A stretch of 64,000 nucleotides of DNA from Cladobotryum mycophilum (Eukaryota > Ascomycota > Sordariomycetes > Hypocreales > Hypocreaceae). Each line of letters opens with the position of its first letter. The stretch's first letter is position 1. Under the pieces are notes generated by a model. That model was not told the origin of the DNA. It was given only the letters and a program-made list of their open reading frames with translations, and did not search any database. The DNA is taken from NCBI GenBank assembly GCA_036429605.1, contig CM071590.1:2976001-3040000 (forward strand), given 5' to 3'. The position numbers and the translations under genes are program-made. This document shows positions 12,916 through 24,618 of the stretch, piece by piece.

Positions 12916-14465
12916 CTAGATTCCATGCCAAGTTGGCTGGGTCGGAGTGGTTGGAGTATAAGGCTTGTATCCTGGATATGCTTCTGGAGTATCGGGATCG
13001 TCGCCGTTCTGTGGACGGGCGTAGCCAGAATTAAAGTCGAATCCGCCGTTGTTGGTGATTGGAGCTTGACCGTTCTGTGGCTTAGGAGTGTATGACCTGT
13101 AAGGAACAAGTTTTGGCGAGTTGACTCTTGATGGAGTGTTTCCAAAAGGACTTGGCGGAGCTGGAGAATCGAATCTCGCCGGAACATGACTGTATTCGGC
13201 GTGTTGAGAAATCGGGGATTGTCGGGAGTCATGACCAGCAAGGCTATATTCATTCTGGGGATGCGGTGACGCCCTTGCGTTTTGACCAGGGCCTGGGCTG
13301 TCATACCTTGGCTGAACAGCACCGTACTCATTTTGGGGGCCCGGTGAGTTCCTCATATGAGGATCCATGCCATAAGGTACCGGCGTGCTGTCTAGCTGGA
13401 ATCGCTCCTGACCATCAAGTTCATGCACCGGCGATTGCATTCGAGTCTGTCCTTGAACCAATTGCCTGCCACCGTATCCATTTTGAACTGGAGCAGGAGA
13501 TTGTCGTCCATGTCCCAGGTTCGCGGTAACCAGAGGCGGGGGTGCGTCATATGGCTGATCCAAGCCAAACCCATCAGACGTGCGCTTAGAGTCGTAATCG
13601 TAAGGCTGGGCAAGACCACCACCACCGTAACCATTTGCGGGTTGCTGAGCGTGGGCGTTCATGTAACCTGTAGGAGTATTTTGCATGGGGCTGTAGGCGT
13701 TGGAGGGAGATCGCGGCATAGCATTGGGATTGCCTGGCATGGGACCACGCTTTGGTGGCATCCTCTGCATTGTTGGTGGTTCCTTCTTCTTCAAGTCCTC
13801 CATTTCAACCTCTTCTTCCACCATGATCTTTTTGGAATTACTTTCTTCCCAGCTCGGCATGGCGGGAAGATCATCGGGATTAGCCTTCTTCATGTCGAAC
13901 TCGGCGTACTGAGGAGGACCGGCAGCGGGCGTATGAGTGGAATGAGCCGTGGTTGGAGGCGGTGGGAAATGAACCTCCATAGGAGCCTGCCCTCGATAGC
14001 CATATCCTTGCTGCTGGTTGTTGAAGGGTTCGTCCGAGTACTTGTGTGGTCTTCCCCCTGGGGGGTCGCAGCATCCGCAGCAGTTACCACAACACTTGAG
14101 GCAGTGGAAACAGCTGCAGCAACACGACATTCCCAAACAGCAGCATCGGACAATGCAGATGGAGATGGCAATGATCAAAAGACTGAGAACGATAATGACG
14201 CCAATGGCAGGCCACCTTTGATAGGTCACGTTAGCAGGCAAAACAATAAGCGAGTCGGTAGTAAAACATACTTGCAATAAGCCTTGGTCATACAAAGGTT
14301 CCAATTCGTGAAGGTGTGCTTAATTTCAGACGCCTTGTCTTTGGCATCGGTAACCATGTCTCTCCGAATCACTTCGGCAGCCAGGCTATTCACCAGACTG
14401 GTTTTCATGGTGCCCCAAACTCCCCCATTGACGCTCCGCGCCATAGCAATGTCTATCGCCGGCAT
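12916..14465 (-). CDS. 'Fibroin-3 related' fungal membrane protein, Cys-rich juxtamembrane cluster
   Basis: Minus-strand exons 14465-14272 and 14215-12916 give 497 residues. The 56-nt intron has a GTATGT donor and a CTAAC branch site, and its removal creates the family junction CKWPAI. The start is the ATG giving MPAIDIAMARS, typical of the family; eight upstream codons are also open. An extracytoplasmic-looking N-terminal region (about 64 residues) precedes one transmembrane helix (about 66-88). A cluster of 14 cysteines in CCC, CC and CxxC groups (about 88-115) follows, and then a long Pro/Gln/Asn/Ser-rich disordered tail. The tail holds repeats of the type NEYxxAxxRxDSPxP and a PPQY motif that could bind a WW-domain ligase. 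The 'fibroin-3 related' name is annotation tradition; no function is established. The Cys cluster could be palmitoylated or bind metal (inference). Confidence 0.8.
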
Positions 14466-16049
14466 CTTGTAGTTTTTTTTGTTGCCCAAGTCTCCAAATA
14501 AACTCTTACAAGATCAGCGCGCTCGCTAATGTGACAACCAGATGTCTTTTTTTGAGGGGTTTCGAATTTCGTAAGGAGTGTCGGAGATGTTTTTATGTTT
14601 TCCAAGCCATGCTCTAGAAAAACAAACTATCGCAAGAAGGTTCAAGTCAGACTGATGTGAATGACGCCTATATCAGTTTCCACTGATATCTCGTTGCCCA
14701 GCAATAATGCACACAGTTCGGTAGATCCAATCCGATAAATGAATAAAAAAGAGTGACGAGTTGAGCCTGCAAGATGTAGCGACGACCAACGTATAAGAGG
14801 ATCCGATGTCGAAAGATTGTTTGTGTCGGCTTTGACTCCAGGTGAAACTGCCAAAAAGAAAAAGACCGATGTAGCCCAAAGCCCGTTGAAGGTATCACAG
14901 CAAACAAGAAAACTATGCGCCCCTGGCGATCGTTAAAGTGACAGTCGTAACACACAAAATTCCCAAAAGGGGGAGGGCGAAAGAGAGAGAAAAACAAAAA
15001 CCAGTGTGGTCCTTTCTTTCTTTTTTTCGCAAATCGGGAATCGACAGAAACAATGTTGTAAACGTGCGAGGATTGGTCGTTAAAACGTCGCTTGCGAAAC
15101 AATGGCAAATGCTGTGCGACAAACACACGCAACACAAGAACCGGGGGGTGGGCGACGGAAATCGATGATCAATTCAACCAACAGACAGGACGAATCGTGA
15201 TGCAATCAGTAATTTACGCGCGAGCCGGGTAGTCACTGACGAAAAAAAGGGCCACCAAAGAATGACTGAGCTTCTTTCCCCCTATAGAACCGAAAAAGAG
15301 AGTAATGGTGAATCAAATGATTGCACTGGCACAAAAAAAGAGAATGGATATTGAATAAAAATTCAAAAGGGCCGTACAAGGCCAGCCAAAAAGAGAGCGG
15401 AGGTTCGTGGGGGGAGGGGGACAGTGATGGAAGGAGAGAAAAGTGAGAGAGAGAAGAAAAGAAGAAGCTCGAAATTGCAAAGGGGAGAGAAAAGAAAGTC
15501 ACCTCATTCAATCTGGATGACTACGAGGTACTACGTACTAGGTACCTTTGCTGCAAGTAGAAGGGAAGGGGAGACAGAGAGAGGGGAAGCCACTCTAAAA
15601 CAACACTCTAAAAAGGACGCCTGTAAGAAGCACTGAGCAAGGCCAAGCAAACTTGATCCCGTCTCGACTCGAGCTTTCGATCCGCTGCAGGGCTCCAGCG
15701 CTATTACTGGCTACACATGCCCTGGACGAAAAAGGGCTACGAGGCTAAGACTGGGGGGTTTTTACAGGGGGGACCGCCCCATGTCCAGGCACCCACAGCA
15801 CGGCGCACGCACTGAAAGAGAGAGAAAAACAGCCCAAGAGGGAAAGGAAAAGCGGAGACATCATACAGCGTACCTGCAGGGCGGTCTCAGGTACCAGCGC
15901 AATAGTCTCATCTCCTGCAGATTCTGATGTACTACCTGTTTGATATACCTACCTGTATAGTACCTTGGTATTATTGTAAAAGGTTTAGCAACGTTTTGTT
16001 CCTCGTACTTGTAGCCCCCAACCACGCCCTTCCCTTCTTCAGCCTCTCT

Positions 16050-16082
<33 letters not shown>

Positions 16083-17406
16083 ACTTGACTCCCCATAAAA
16101 TGCAAGGATCCAATTTTTTGTTCCTTGTGAATACGAGAAAAGCGGGAGCGTTGGACTAATTTGGGATGATGCATTGGGTGTGCATTAGTAGACACACGAG
16201 AAAATAAAAAAAGAAGAATCTGCAGCTCAATATAACCTTGTTGTGTATTGTTCGATTAAATACCTCGTTTGTTTTTGCATCAATATCATTCCACAGGTTC
16301 TATTAATAACGAAGTACACTGGACGTTTTGTATACCTTACTCCATACAAGGAAGTAATTTATCGATTACTATACATATACCTAGTTAGTAAGTAAGCAAC
16401 AATCGCAGCTAATTCTCTTCTCCCAAAAAAACCCTCCAACAGCAACAACAACAAAAAAAACTCCTTTGTCAGGCCGGGCCCTTGTGGATCTCCCTGATGA
16501 CAGCGTTAAATTACATGTCCTCCCAAGACCGGGGAATTGGGATCCTCCTCACGTCAAATTTCCCAATTTGAAACCCACAATAAAAAAAAATAAGATCTTT
16601 TTTTTCCTTCCTTTTCTTTCTTTGGGTGTCGGCGACGCGAATAAAGCTTGCATGTGGGGACAGCGTGAGAGAGAGACAGGGAGACAAGGGAGGGGAGAGT
16701 CACGTTTCAGGGATTCGTCGTTGACGGGACGAGCTCTCTCCCAGGGAGAACGTGCCCTTTTTTTTTTGTTTCTTATTGGTTTCAAATGGGGACAACACAG
16801 ATTCAGGGACAAAGAGGCCTCTTAGAACACAAAAAGGGCAAAACGAGATTGTCTTCTTCAAACTTGTGCAAACTTTATCTGTACCAGCACGTCCCTGGAT
16901 TCCCCAGAAAACCCATCATCCGGCCCTGCAAACATGCCTAGTCGCCCATCTGCCCATCAGCCAAGGATTGTGGAAAACCCATCTCCACCGCCTTACTGGG
17001 TTCTCCGTATAATGTCTCAAGAGACCTCGCTTTTCGCATCTTACTAACCAAAACAGCGGCTTAACACTTCTTTCATATTGCTCATTTCTCTCAAACATTA
17101 TGGAATGGCTCAAGATTCACACAAGTAAAGAAAAGAGAAGAAAAAAGAAAAGAAAAAAGGTATCGAGACGAAAAACAGCTCTGTCAGCTGCCTAATCAAG
17201 TTGGCGTTTACACATATCGTCCATCATCATAATGTCCCCCAAGGAACTCCAATTTGACCTCCCATTACCGCCGCCCCTTCCTAAACGCCAGCCCTGCTAA
17301 AAAAGAAGAAGAAGAAGAATTTCAGACCTCCTCCGGTTGTGGCCACACCCCCTTTCATCCAAACAAAATCAACACATTCCATTCGGCTCTACGTTGCCTT
17401 CTCCTC
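14466..17406. other. Intergenic region upstream of the fibroin-type gene
   Basis: About 2.9 kb between two minus-strand genes. It holds purine-rich tracts (15420-15500), a (CT)n microsatellite at 16043-16069 and several GTACCT/AGGTAC words (15530-15545, 15870-15890, 15940-15965). The proximal part should be the promoter and 5' leader of the fibroin-type gene; the part near 17400 is the 3' flank of the RCR gene. No credible coding frame. Confidence 0.6.
16043..16069. repeat. (CT)n microsatellite
   Basis: About 13 tandem CT units, followed by an imperfect CT-rich tail to about 16083. Confidence 0.9.
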
Positions 17407-18004
17407 TTATTTTGGTGGATAAGTGTGATCGGGCTGGTAGGCGTTTGGCGGCGGCTGAACTCCGTATTGCTGTCCGGTATAGTATCCGTCATTCGGGTTA
17501 AACGTCGTGCCGGTCGTGTGGTTTCCCATGGGCTGAGGCTGAGGCTGACCATAAGGTGGTGGGCTCGTGAAGCCGCCCTGGTACCCTCCGCCGTACTGCT
17601 GGTTCTGTTCATAGCCTCCTCCCTGGGGGTATCCGGCCTGGTAGTTGTTCATCTCGTGGCCCTGGTTGTTCTGGGCATGCTTATTGCCACCGCCCAACCA
17701 GCCCGCCGCGCCCATGGGTCGAACACCACGCTTGCGCTGTCTTCTGGTATAGCATCTGAAGCAAAGGATAGTCAGCGCATACGGTTTCGAAAAGCGAGAG
17801 GTTCACACCAAAAAAAAAAAAAACATGGGAGACTTACATGCAACCGAGAATGAAGATGAGGGCAATGACAATGATGATGCCCGCTACCACCCAGCGACCC
17901 CAAAAGTACCAGCTGCTTCTCCGACTGCAACGATATCCATCATTGTAAAACCCATAACTGCAATCCAAGTAGTCGCGAGCGACGAGCTCCTCTGTTGGAG
18001 CCAT
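17407..18004 (-). CDS. RCR-family membrane protein (chitin/Congo-red resistance, Rsp5-adaptor type)
   Basis: Minus-strand exons 18004-17838 and 17755-17407 give 171 residues. The 82-nt intron has a GTAAGT donor and a TTCAG acceptor, and is phase 2. A short N-terminal part with two Cys (15 and 26) precedes one transmembrane helix (about 37-57). A basic cluster RRQRKRG then leads to the GAAGWLGG motif seen in RCR proteins. The tail is rich in Gly, Gln, Tyr and Pro and contains PPPY at 121-124, a PPxY site for NEDD4/Rsp5 ubiquitin ligases. Yeast Rcr1 (ER) and Rcr2 (endosome/vacuole) affect chitin deposition and plasma-membrane protein trafficking. Size, single helix and PPxY fit; the local orthologue's target is unknown. 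Confidence 0.85.
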
Positions 18005-18640
18005 GGTCGTAGGATATTTTGAGTTTGTTGTTGTTGTTGTTGTTCTTGTTTTTTCTTGAATATTTGATGATTCGTAGGGTAAACGAGTGATGGATGAGTG
18101 AGAAAGATTCAATAGAAGTAGGTAGGTCCTTTTTTAGAAAAGGAAGAGGTTGCCCTTTTGCCCTTCTTCCTTGAGCTGGCGGTGATGGTGTGTAACTTTT
18201 TTTTTCGGTAGCCCGGATCAGCTGCTTGGCGGGAGAATGACGTGTGATGTTGCACTGCCCGGTAGATTCGTCGTCGTCGACCTTGTCAGAGGTGCATATA
18301 CAAGCAAAAGAGGCAACAACCACTACCAAATAGAACAACGGATTGAATGCGCAAAATCAATGATATCTTGAGGAGACAGGGAATTGATTGGCGATGAATT
18401 AAAAAGCTTGAAACCACGAATGAATCAATGAACGAGCGACTGGGACTTGTTGGGGCTTATAAACAAGCAGCTTTTGGGTAAGAGGGCCATAGTAGAGAGG
18501 GCAGTGCCACGACGTAAACCACCTAGACAGCACCAGCACCGCCCAATGCAACAGTGCAGCGGAGTATTAGCGCAAGATTTGGGCACTGATTGGGGAGGCT
18601 GGACACTTGAGCATGTAATTCCACCAAGACCCAAACAAAA

Positions 18641-18665
18641 CTACTACTACTACTACTACTACTAC
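18641..18665. repeat. (CTA)n microsatellite
   Basis: Eight tandem CTA units upstream of the RCR gene. Confidence 0.9.
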
Positions 18666-19158
18666 AAGTTAAAAAAAGTTCTAGGCTATTACGGAGTTTG
18701 CATACAAGCCTACAAGCCTACCCAAGTTTTGACCAAAAAAGTAAGCCAAATTGGAAAAAGTACTGTAGCAATAAGGTTGGCCCTTGTTCTTCTGTCTGTG
18801 GGGTGGCTGTGCACCGGTCACCAGCCTTTGCCCCAGCCTAGTTCAAGCTCTGTCTTGGAGGAATGATGCTGATGGATGGATGATGAAGGAGGAGCACCGC
18901 CATGGGGAGTACGAAGTTCTTTTTCTCCAAAATCGATTCGATTCCAGAAAAGATGACAAAAACCACATGGTTCGCAGGATGATTCTTTGCTTCCGATCAG
19001 AAATTTATTTGTCATGTACCGCATTTTTTCCTATTTAGGAAAATGCATTTCGCCTTTGAGCAAAGTTTTTTTTTTTGCTCTAGGTGAAGTCAAGGACATG
19101 CATACTTCCATACAGTACAGAGTAAGTACCTAAGAAAGTTCAAGATTGTTTTCTCCAC

Positions 19159-19174
19159 GGGGGGGGGGGGGGGG
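19159..19174. repeat. G16 homopolymer
   Basis: Sixteen consecutive G in non-coding DNA. The length is likely imprecise given the signs of C/G-run errors elsewhere in the window. Confidence 0.9.
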
Positions 19175-21050
19175 CAAGCAGCACCAGCTGAACATGCGTG
19201 TCTTGGTTCCCGCGCAATGGCGCAAAAGTGAAAAAAAAAGCCGGAGAAAAGGGAGGGAATCGAGGCCCTGGTTAACTAATAAACTTGCTCAAGGTGTCAG
19301 TCAATATTTCAAATACGGGAGTTACTACGTACGTACGTACTACTTTTGCGACATGTCCTTTGGTTCTTCTGGGCTTTGTTTGCTTTAGCCATCCATACGT
19401 CGTAGTTGGTGTGGATGGAATCATACATCAGCCTCCATGACGCAGCTTAATTCTCTACGCCGTAGGCACATCAATACTGCAAATGAAGTGTGGTAGTGGG
19501 CCAAATACCATTGCCAACGCTGGAGAGCTATGGAGGTAAATTGTCCTTGTCTTGAAATCCGAGAATCAAGAAACCCCCATACGGGAGTACCGAGTACGGA
19601 GTACAAAACAAGATGAAGCACATTTCAATTCAATCATCCAAGTTGTTGCCATAACGAAAACAAGAAAGCTTCCACCAATGTAACCATCGACTTGTCTGTC
19701 ATCCACCCCAGTGACGATGCAAGCAATCAAATATTTCCCCAAATCCCACCCACCCCCATTTCTGCTGCATCCAAACAACAAACAACCTCCCCCCCTCCTC
19801 CTCATCCCCCTCCCCCAATCTAAACAAATCCTTCCCCTCCCTCCCTCCGAAAACGGCAGAAACAAACGAAAATGCAAAGGGAAACATCCGGGTTGTCGCA
19901 TCTCCCCTCTTACCCGTCGGAGCCGCTCAAACCATCAAAAAATGGAGAGAGAGAGACAGAGAGAGAGAGGCCGGACCAACGTCTGACGTTATGCCCATCC
20001 TCCTTATAGGCAATGATGAGCATGTTTAGCCACAATGGAATCGTAATGGAAGGGCGGACACGGGCTGATAAGCCGCTTATCATCTCACTAAAGTCGCATC
20101 AGTCGACCCTCATGTGACGAAATAGCTTCCTGGCTTGTCGCAAATGTAATTGAAATGCCAATTGCTGGGGCGCATTCCCACTCGTAGCCGAGGAACACAA
20201 GACGGATTCCTCTCTTTCCAAATAAGATGGGACGAATCCAAAATTTCCCACCCATGAGCTCGAGCTCCGACGCCACAATGATGCTCTGCCGTCCTATTTC
20301 GGACCGCTTCGGTGGCCGAAAGCTGTCGTGTGCGCACGCGGGGTAGAGACACACGGGCAACCATGGAGCGAACCAACACCAAGTAATGAATATCATCATG
20401 ATCCGCTAGCATGTTTGGATATCATGAGCATACCGTGAATTACTAACTGTATCGTACAAAAAGCCCTTGCACTTGCTTCCATGCCGTGCAGTGCAGTGCA
20501 GTGCAGTGTGGAAGAGACATTACAAACAAACATTGTTCGTCGCAAGCCCTCCTTTTCCTCCCGAAAGCACAAAATGTAAGCATAAAAGACTGTCCCTGTG
20601 ACACCGTGCTCGAATTACAACGACCGAAAGACAAACCCATTCCTTACCAAGTAATCAAAAACCCGAGGCTACCATTATTTTTCAGGTCCAAGAGGATGAA
20701 ACATTAAAAAGAAAGACCAAAAAGAGAGAAGAAGAAAAGACACAATCCCTGCCGTCATGAATAAGCCTTGATCCAGGCTACTCGAATCCATCAAAAGTCC
20801 CTTTATCCGTTGTCAAGTATCCTCCATGCCGTGTATTTTAGGTCGTAGGTTGTTCATTGTCGAAAAAAGTTGTGTGTATCCGTTGTATTTTTGTCGCCCC
20901 TGCTTCTCATGGAAATGATGAGGAGAGAAAAAGAAGAAGTGGGAAAGCACTCCATGATTAGCAAGCCGAAACTCCTTGTTGAAGTGGAAACCACCAGCTC
21001 TATTAGATAGGAAAACCGCAATGTGTGTGTGAGAGCATGGCGCATGGTAT

Positions 21051-21721
21051 TCAGAGGCCGGACTTGGGGAACAAGTATCGGTTTCGTCGAATCTCTTCAG
21101 CCGCCTTCATGTTTCGTTCAGCAGCCTGTTGAGCTTGCTGTCTGGCTGCGAGAGCGTTGATCTTCTCACGTGCCTTCATGAGGGAGCTGTTGTCTTGCTG
21201 CTTCAGCTTGGATCGGATATCGTATAGGGCCATCAGAGTGTTTGCTCGTTCGAGATCATCTTCAAACTGTGTGGAAGAAGGAGAAGAAATAAAGTTAGTA
21301 TATGTCGGCTGCATCTTCTTCGAAAAAGGGTCTGTCTTACATCAGAGTGTCGGGGAGTGCCGGGGGTCGAGTTGGCAGCAGAGCCAGACTTGGGAGAGCT
21401 GACGAGAATTCGCCGTCCCATCATGTCGAACTTTGGCTGCATCGCTGCTTCAGACGACCAAGCTCGACGCAGAGCTGCGGATGGTCTCTGGTCGGATGGT
21501 ACTGACGTATGTGGGTCATGGGTAAAGTCGGTCTTGATGACTGGAACGTTGGCCTGGACGATGGCGGCAGCAGCTTCGGGTTCCTGTAGTAGTGGTGGGT
21601 GGCGATGGTCAGATGAATGACGAAAGAAGGATATTATGACGTTTTTTTTTGGGCAATAACATACAGCTGCGCCGAGATTACTCAAGTCGGCGAGGACCTG
21701 GGAAAGCTGGAGGCTCTCCAT
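21051..21721 (-). CDS. Small fungal protein of unknown function, C-terminal coiled coil
   Basis: I do not recognise the family. Three minus-strand exons, 21721-21665, 21583-21341 and 21266-21051, all phase 0, give 171 residues. The introns (81 and 74 nt) have GTATGT and GTAAGA donors and CAG acceptors. The N-terminus MESLQLSQVLADLSNLG looks helical. The middle is Ser/Pro-rich (near GRRILVSSPKSGS and TPGTPRHSD, possible phosphorylation sites). The last 70 residues are charged and helical, with FEDDLERANTLMALYDIRSK and then Ala/Gln/Arg-rich heptad-like sequence ending RNRYLFPKSGL. There is no signal peptide or membrane segment. Three clean phase-0 splices make it likely to be a real gene. Confidence 0.7.
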
Positions 21722-21967
21722 ATCGAAAGATGGGGCGATGGGAAACTACTTGGTAGTATTCACAGCGGTGTATTGCGGCGTTGTCGAGTGCGAATATGCG
21801 TATGCTCCTCACTAGCGGACGCATATAAATACTGAAGAAAATAAAGGGGTGTGTCCTATGATCGTGCGACGTCGAGAGATTTTCGTGGTTTGTTTCGGGG
21901 AAGAGAAAAGAATTTGTGATGAAAGAAAAGATGATGGCTGCTTTTGTGGACGGCGAGCTGAAGCGGA

Positions 21968-22015
21968 GGGATGGGATGGGATGGGATGGGATGGAAACCT
22001 TGAATGGAAGAATTC

Positions 22016-22037
<22 letters not shown>
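21968..22037. repeat. (GGGAT)n tract followed by A22 run
   Basis: About five GGGAT units at 21968-21993, then an A homopolymer of 22 at 22016-22037. This is not a telomere repeat (no TTAGGG). Confidence 0.85.
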
Positions 22038-22046
<9 letters not shown>

Positions 22047-24024
22047 TTGGGTGTAAAAAATGCTAAGCAAGAGCTGCTGGGTTGCCTGTGCCGCTGGCTG
22101 AAAACAGTGCAAGACAGCTGGAGGACGGGAGTCCAGAGGGCGGGGGTCCAGCGGGTTGCCACCTAAAGTCCAGCAAACTTTTGCAGCGGAGAGATAGTTG
22201 GACGCTAAATGGGGCCTCTAAATGGACTCTAAATGGCCTCCAGGGCTCTGCTCCAGTGCACTACGGTTGCTTTCCAAGGGACACCCAAGCTTCCCCACAG
22301 AACGTCCACAAAAAGTATTGTCGATCTCATGTAGGTCGTCGGGTCTAGAAAGGCCCCCTCGGCACGGCATGTTTGGATGCCAATCACTGCCGTTTCTATT
22401 TAGAGCAACTGTTGCGATGATCACTCGATTAATCAATCAATCACTCGGTCACTCACTCACTCACTCGCTCACTCATCCGAGATCGGTTTCACGGGCAAGT
22501 GTTGGAAATTTCCACCTGCATAATGTGGATGGATTGTGGAAGCAACCATGAAAAGCCAGGTTCCAAGTGGAGGTTGCTGAGAAACCGCTTCAATCCGACA
22601 GGCCAGTGACTGTCTACCTGTAGAAGCCCCCCCCCCCAACCCCTCCCCCTTTAAGTGTCCATCAAGAGCAGCGAGAGCCTACGGGCAAGTCATCACGCGA
22701 CCTGGAGCCTCAAAAACAGGCTAATTCATGTTCGACGGGCTCTTCAGGTGAAAAGCATTGGATCCCACCAGATTGTAAACAAAACTCTCCGCCCGTGCGG
22801 AAACGTGCAAGTCTCCATTTCCATGCATGCGTCTACTTATCTTGTCATTGAGCCCTCCATTTATCCGGGTTGAAAATCGATTCGTAATTACAGCGCGTAC
22901 AAGCCCAGACGGAGTATACATGTATGGCCGAAGATTGTTCCAACCCCTCACGAAACCGAGACAAGGCTGCATCAAACAGAGACGTCAGGGGGCGTTGAAC
23001 AAGGCAACCATGATTACGATGCTTGTGTTATGTGTCATTATTCAACTTGAGCCTGCATAGCCATCCATCTAACCATCTTCCCCAGAAACTTGGCATCAAT
23101 AACCTCCCATCACACTCCTCCCTTCTTTAGCTCCCGATTTGTTTTCTCAAGGTCACACGCACACGCACACGCATTGCAACACCACCACAAACATTCAATC
23201 ACAGCTTAAAAGTCCCCCTCCCCTCCCCTCCTCCATTTGAGACAAAGACGACAACCGAACCCGACCGACATGCTGGGCCGTTTCCAAATGCAGCTAGAAT
23301 TGAAATGCAGTCTCAACACCACGTGCGGACCGTCTCACATCCCAATTTCCAGCGCCTCAATTGCGGTGAATGCAAGGGCGTTGGGCTCAGTGTGTGAACT
23401 AGTACTTGTAAGAAAAGCCATCTCGAGCTTGAATGAGGATGGGAAAACCCTGAAAAACTATGACGTCGGTGGAATAGGATGGCCCTATTGCTTTTGCTTT
23501 TCCCTAGGAGTGGCGCATCTCATGATGCCCGTACCGTGATAAATACACCATGTGCTGCCATTGAACCACTATTTGAAATGTCAAGTCTTCAAGCAAATTG
23601 TTCCTCCGCATCAGTGGATGGAGATGGCATCCATTACTTGGAATGTGTATTCATCATTTTCTTACAGAGCTCTTACATGTATCGTCGCTGTAAGATTCAC
23701 AGACTAGGTAGTTTACTAGTAGATGAAAGATGATCTTTTTCGAACATCATTCAGTTGTCGGGGTGAATAACCTCACCTACGTAGCTACATGATATACATA
23801 GAGGACCACTCACTTGACTCATAGTCTCCTCCACCTTCATAACCATACTTGACAAAAAAACCCTCCTTAACTTTGTAAAGCATATCTACCTAACGGAGCC
23901 ATTCGACATGGAACTAAATGCTAGCTCTAATACATAGTTAATCCAGAGCTCCACCCTCCCTTCACCCGGGACATGTGAGGAAAGTAGGAAAGGAAGATAT
24001 CAAGGCCATTATCTCCACCACGCC

Positions 24025-24046
24025 AAAAAAAAAAAAAAAAAAAAAA
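24025..24046. repeat. A22 homopolymer
   Basis: Twenty-two consecutive A, followed by A-rich sequence to about 24065, in non-coding DNA. Confidence 0.9.
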
Positions 24047-24618
24047 GAAAAAAAAAGAAAAAGAAATGTAAAGCTACCTGCGCAAGAGATGGACAGATTC
24101 ATCGACAACGTAGAGCTCCGGCAGGAGAATAGTGCTTGTTGAATACAATACCCTACGGCACTTTGCTCTCGTTGAACATCTACCAAAATCCCGATGAATG
24201 CACTCTACAACATCTTTCATTATAACTCCATGATGTAATGCATATACTATGATTTAAAAAGTATAGAATCTGTATCTTTACATGGACTACACTACACCCG
24301 CTCGCCTCACTTTGTCTTGATACATGTTGATAACCCTCATTAGATAAGTCTTGAACCGGGTGAATGTGCATTTCCCCAATCTATAAGAACTCGCCCAAAC
24401 GATTGCAGCAGAAACCCACAACCTTTTACTCTACAAAATGACGCTCAACTAACCCGCACTGCTCTGATACCATCTCCTGACTACCCTTCAGCCCAAGAAA
24501 ACAATCAAGGTGATAGCTCGGTATCCCATTTCTGCCCATCTCCATCTCCATCTCCATCTGCTACAGTCCCTCGTCAATCATGTGCAAACGTTGGACAATC
24601 AATTGCCAGGGGTGAGGG

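Larger units (their letters stand above)
18005..21050. other. Intergenic region upstream of the RCR gene
   Basis: About 3 kb with no convincing coding frame. It holds an (ACT)n repeat at 18641-18665, a G16 run at 19159-19174, an exact TACGGAGTA at 19595-19603, a C/T-rich block (19740-19860), and a GTGCA repeat near 20489-20508. The right end is the 3' flank of the small gene at 21051. The left end should carry the RCR promoter. Confidence 0.6.
21722..24618. other. Intergenic region
   Basis: About 2.9 kb. It contains a (GGGAT)n tract at 21968-21993, an A22 run at 22016-22037, CACT repeats near 22438-22475, and a second A22 run at 24025-24046. Only short frames are present. The left part should be the promoter of the small minus-strand gene, the right part that of the orphan plus-strand gene. 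Confidence 0.6.

Noticed and set aside
13423..14280. 285-codon plus-strand frame
   Set aside because: Antisense to the fibroin-type gene; no domain and no independent support.
21968..21993. GGGAT repeats, telomere-like at first sight
   Set aside because: Fungal telomeres are usually TTAGGG; this is a short pentanucleotide microsatellite inside the chromosome.
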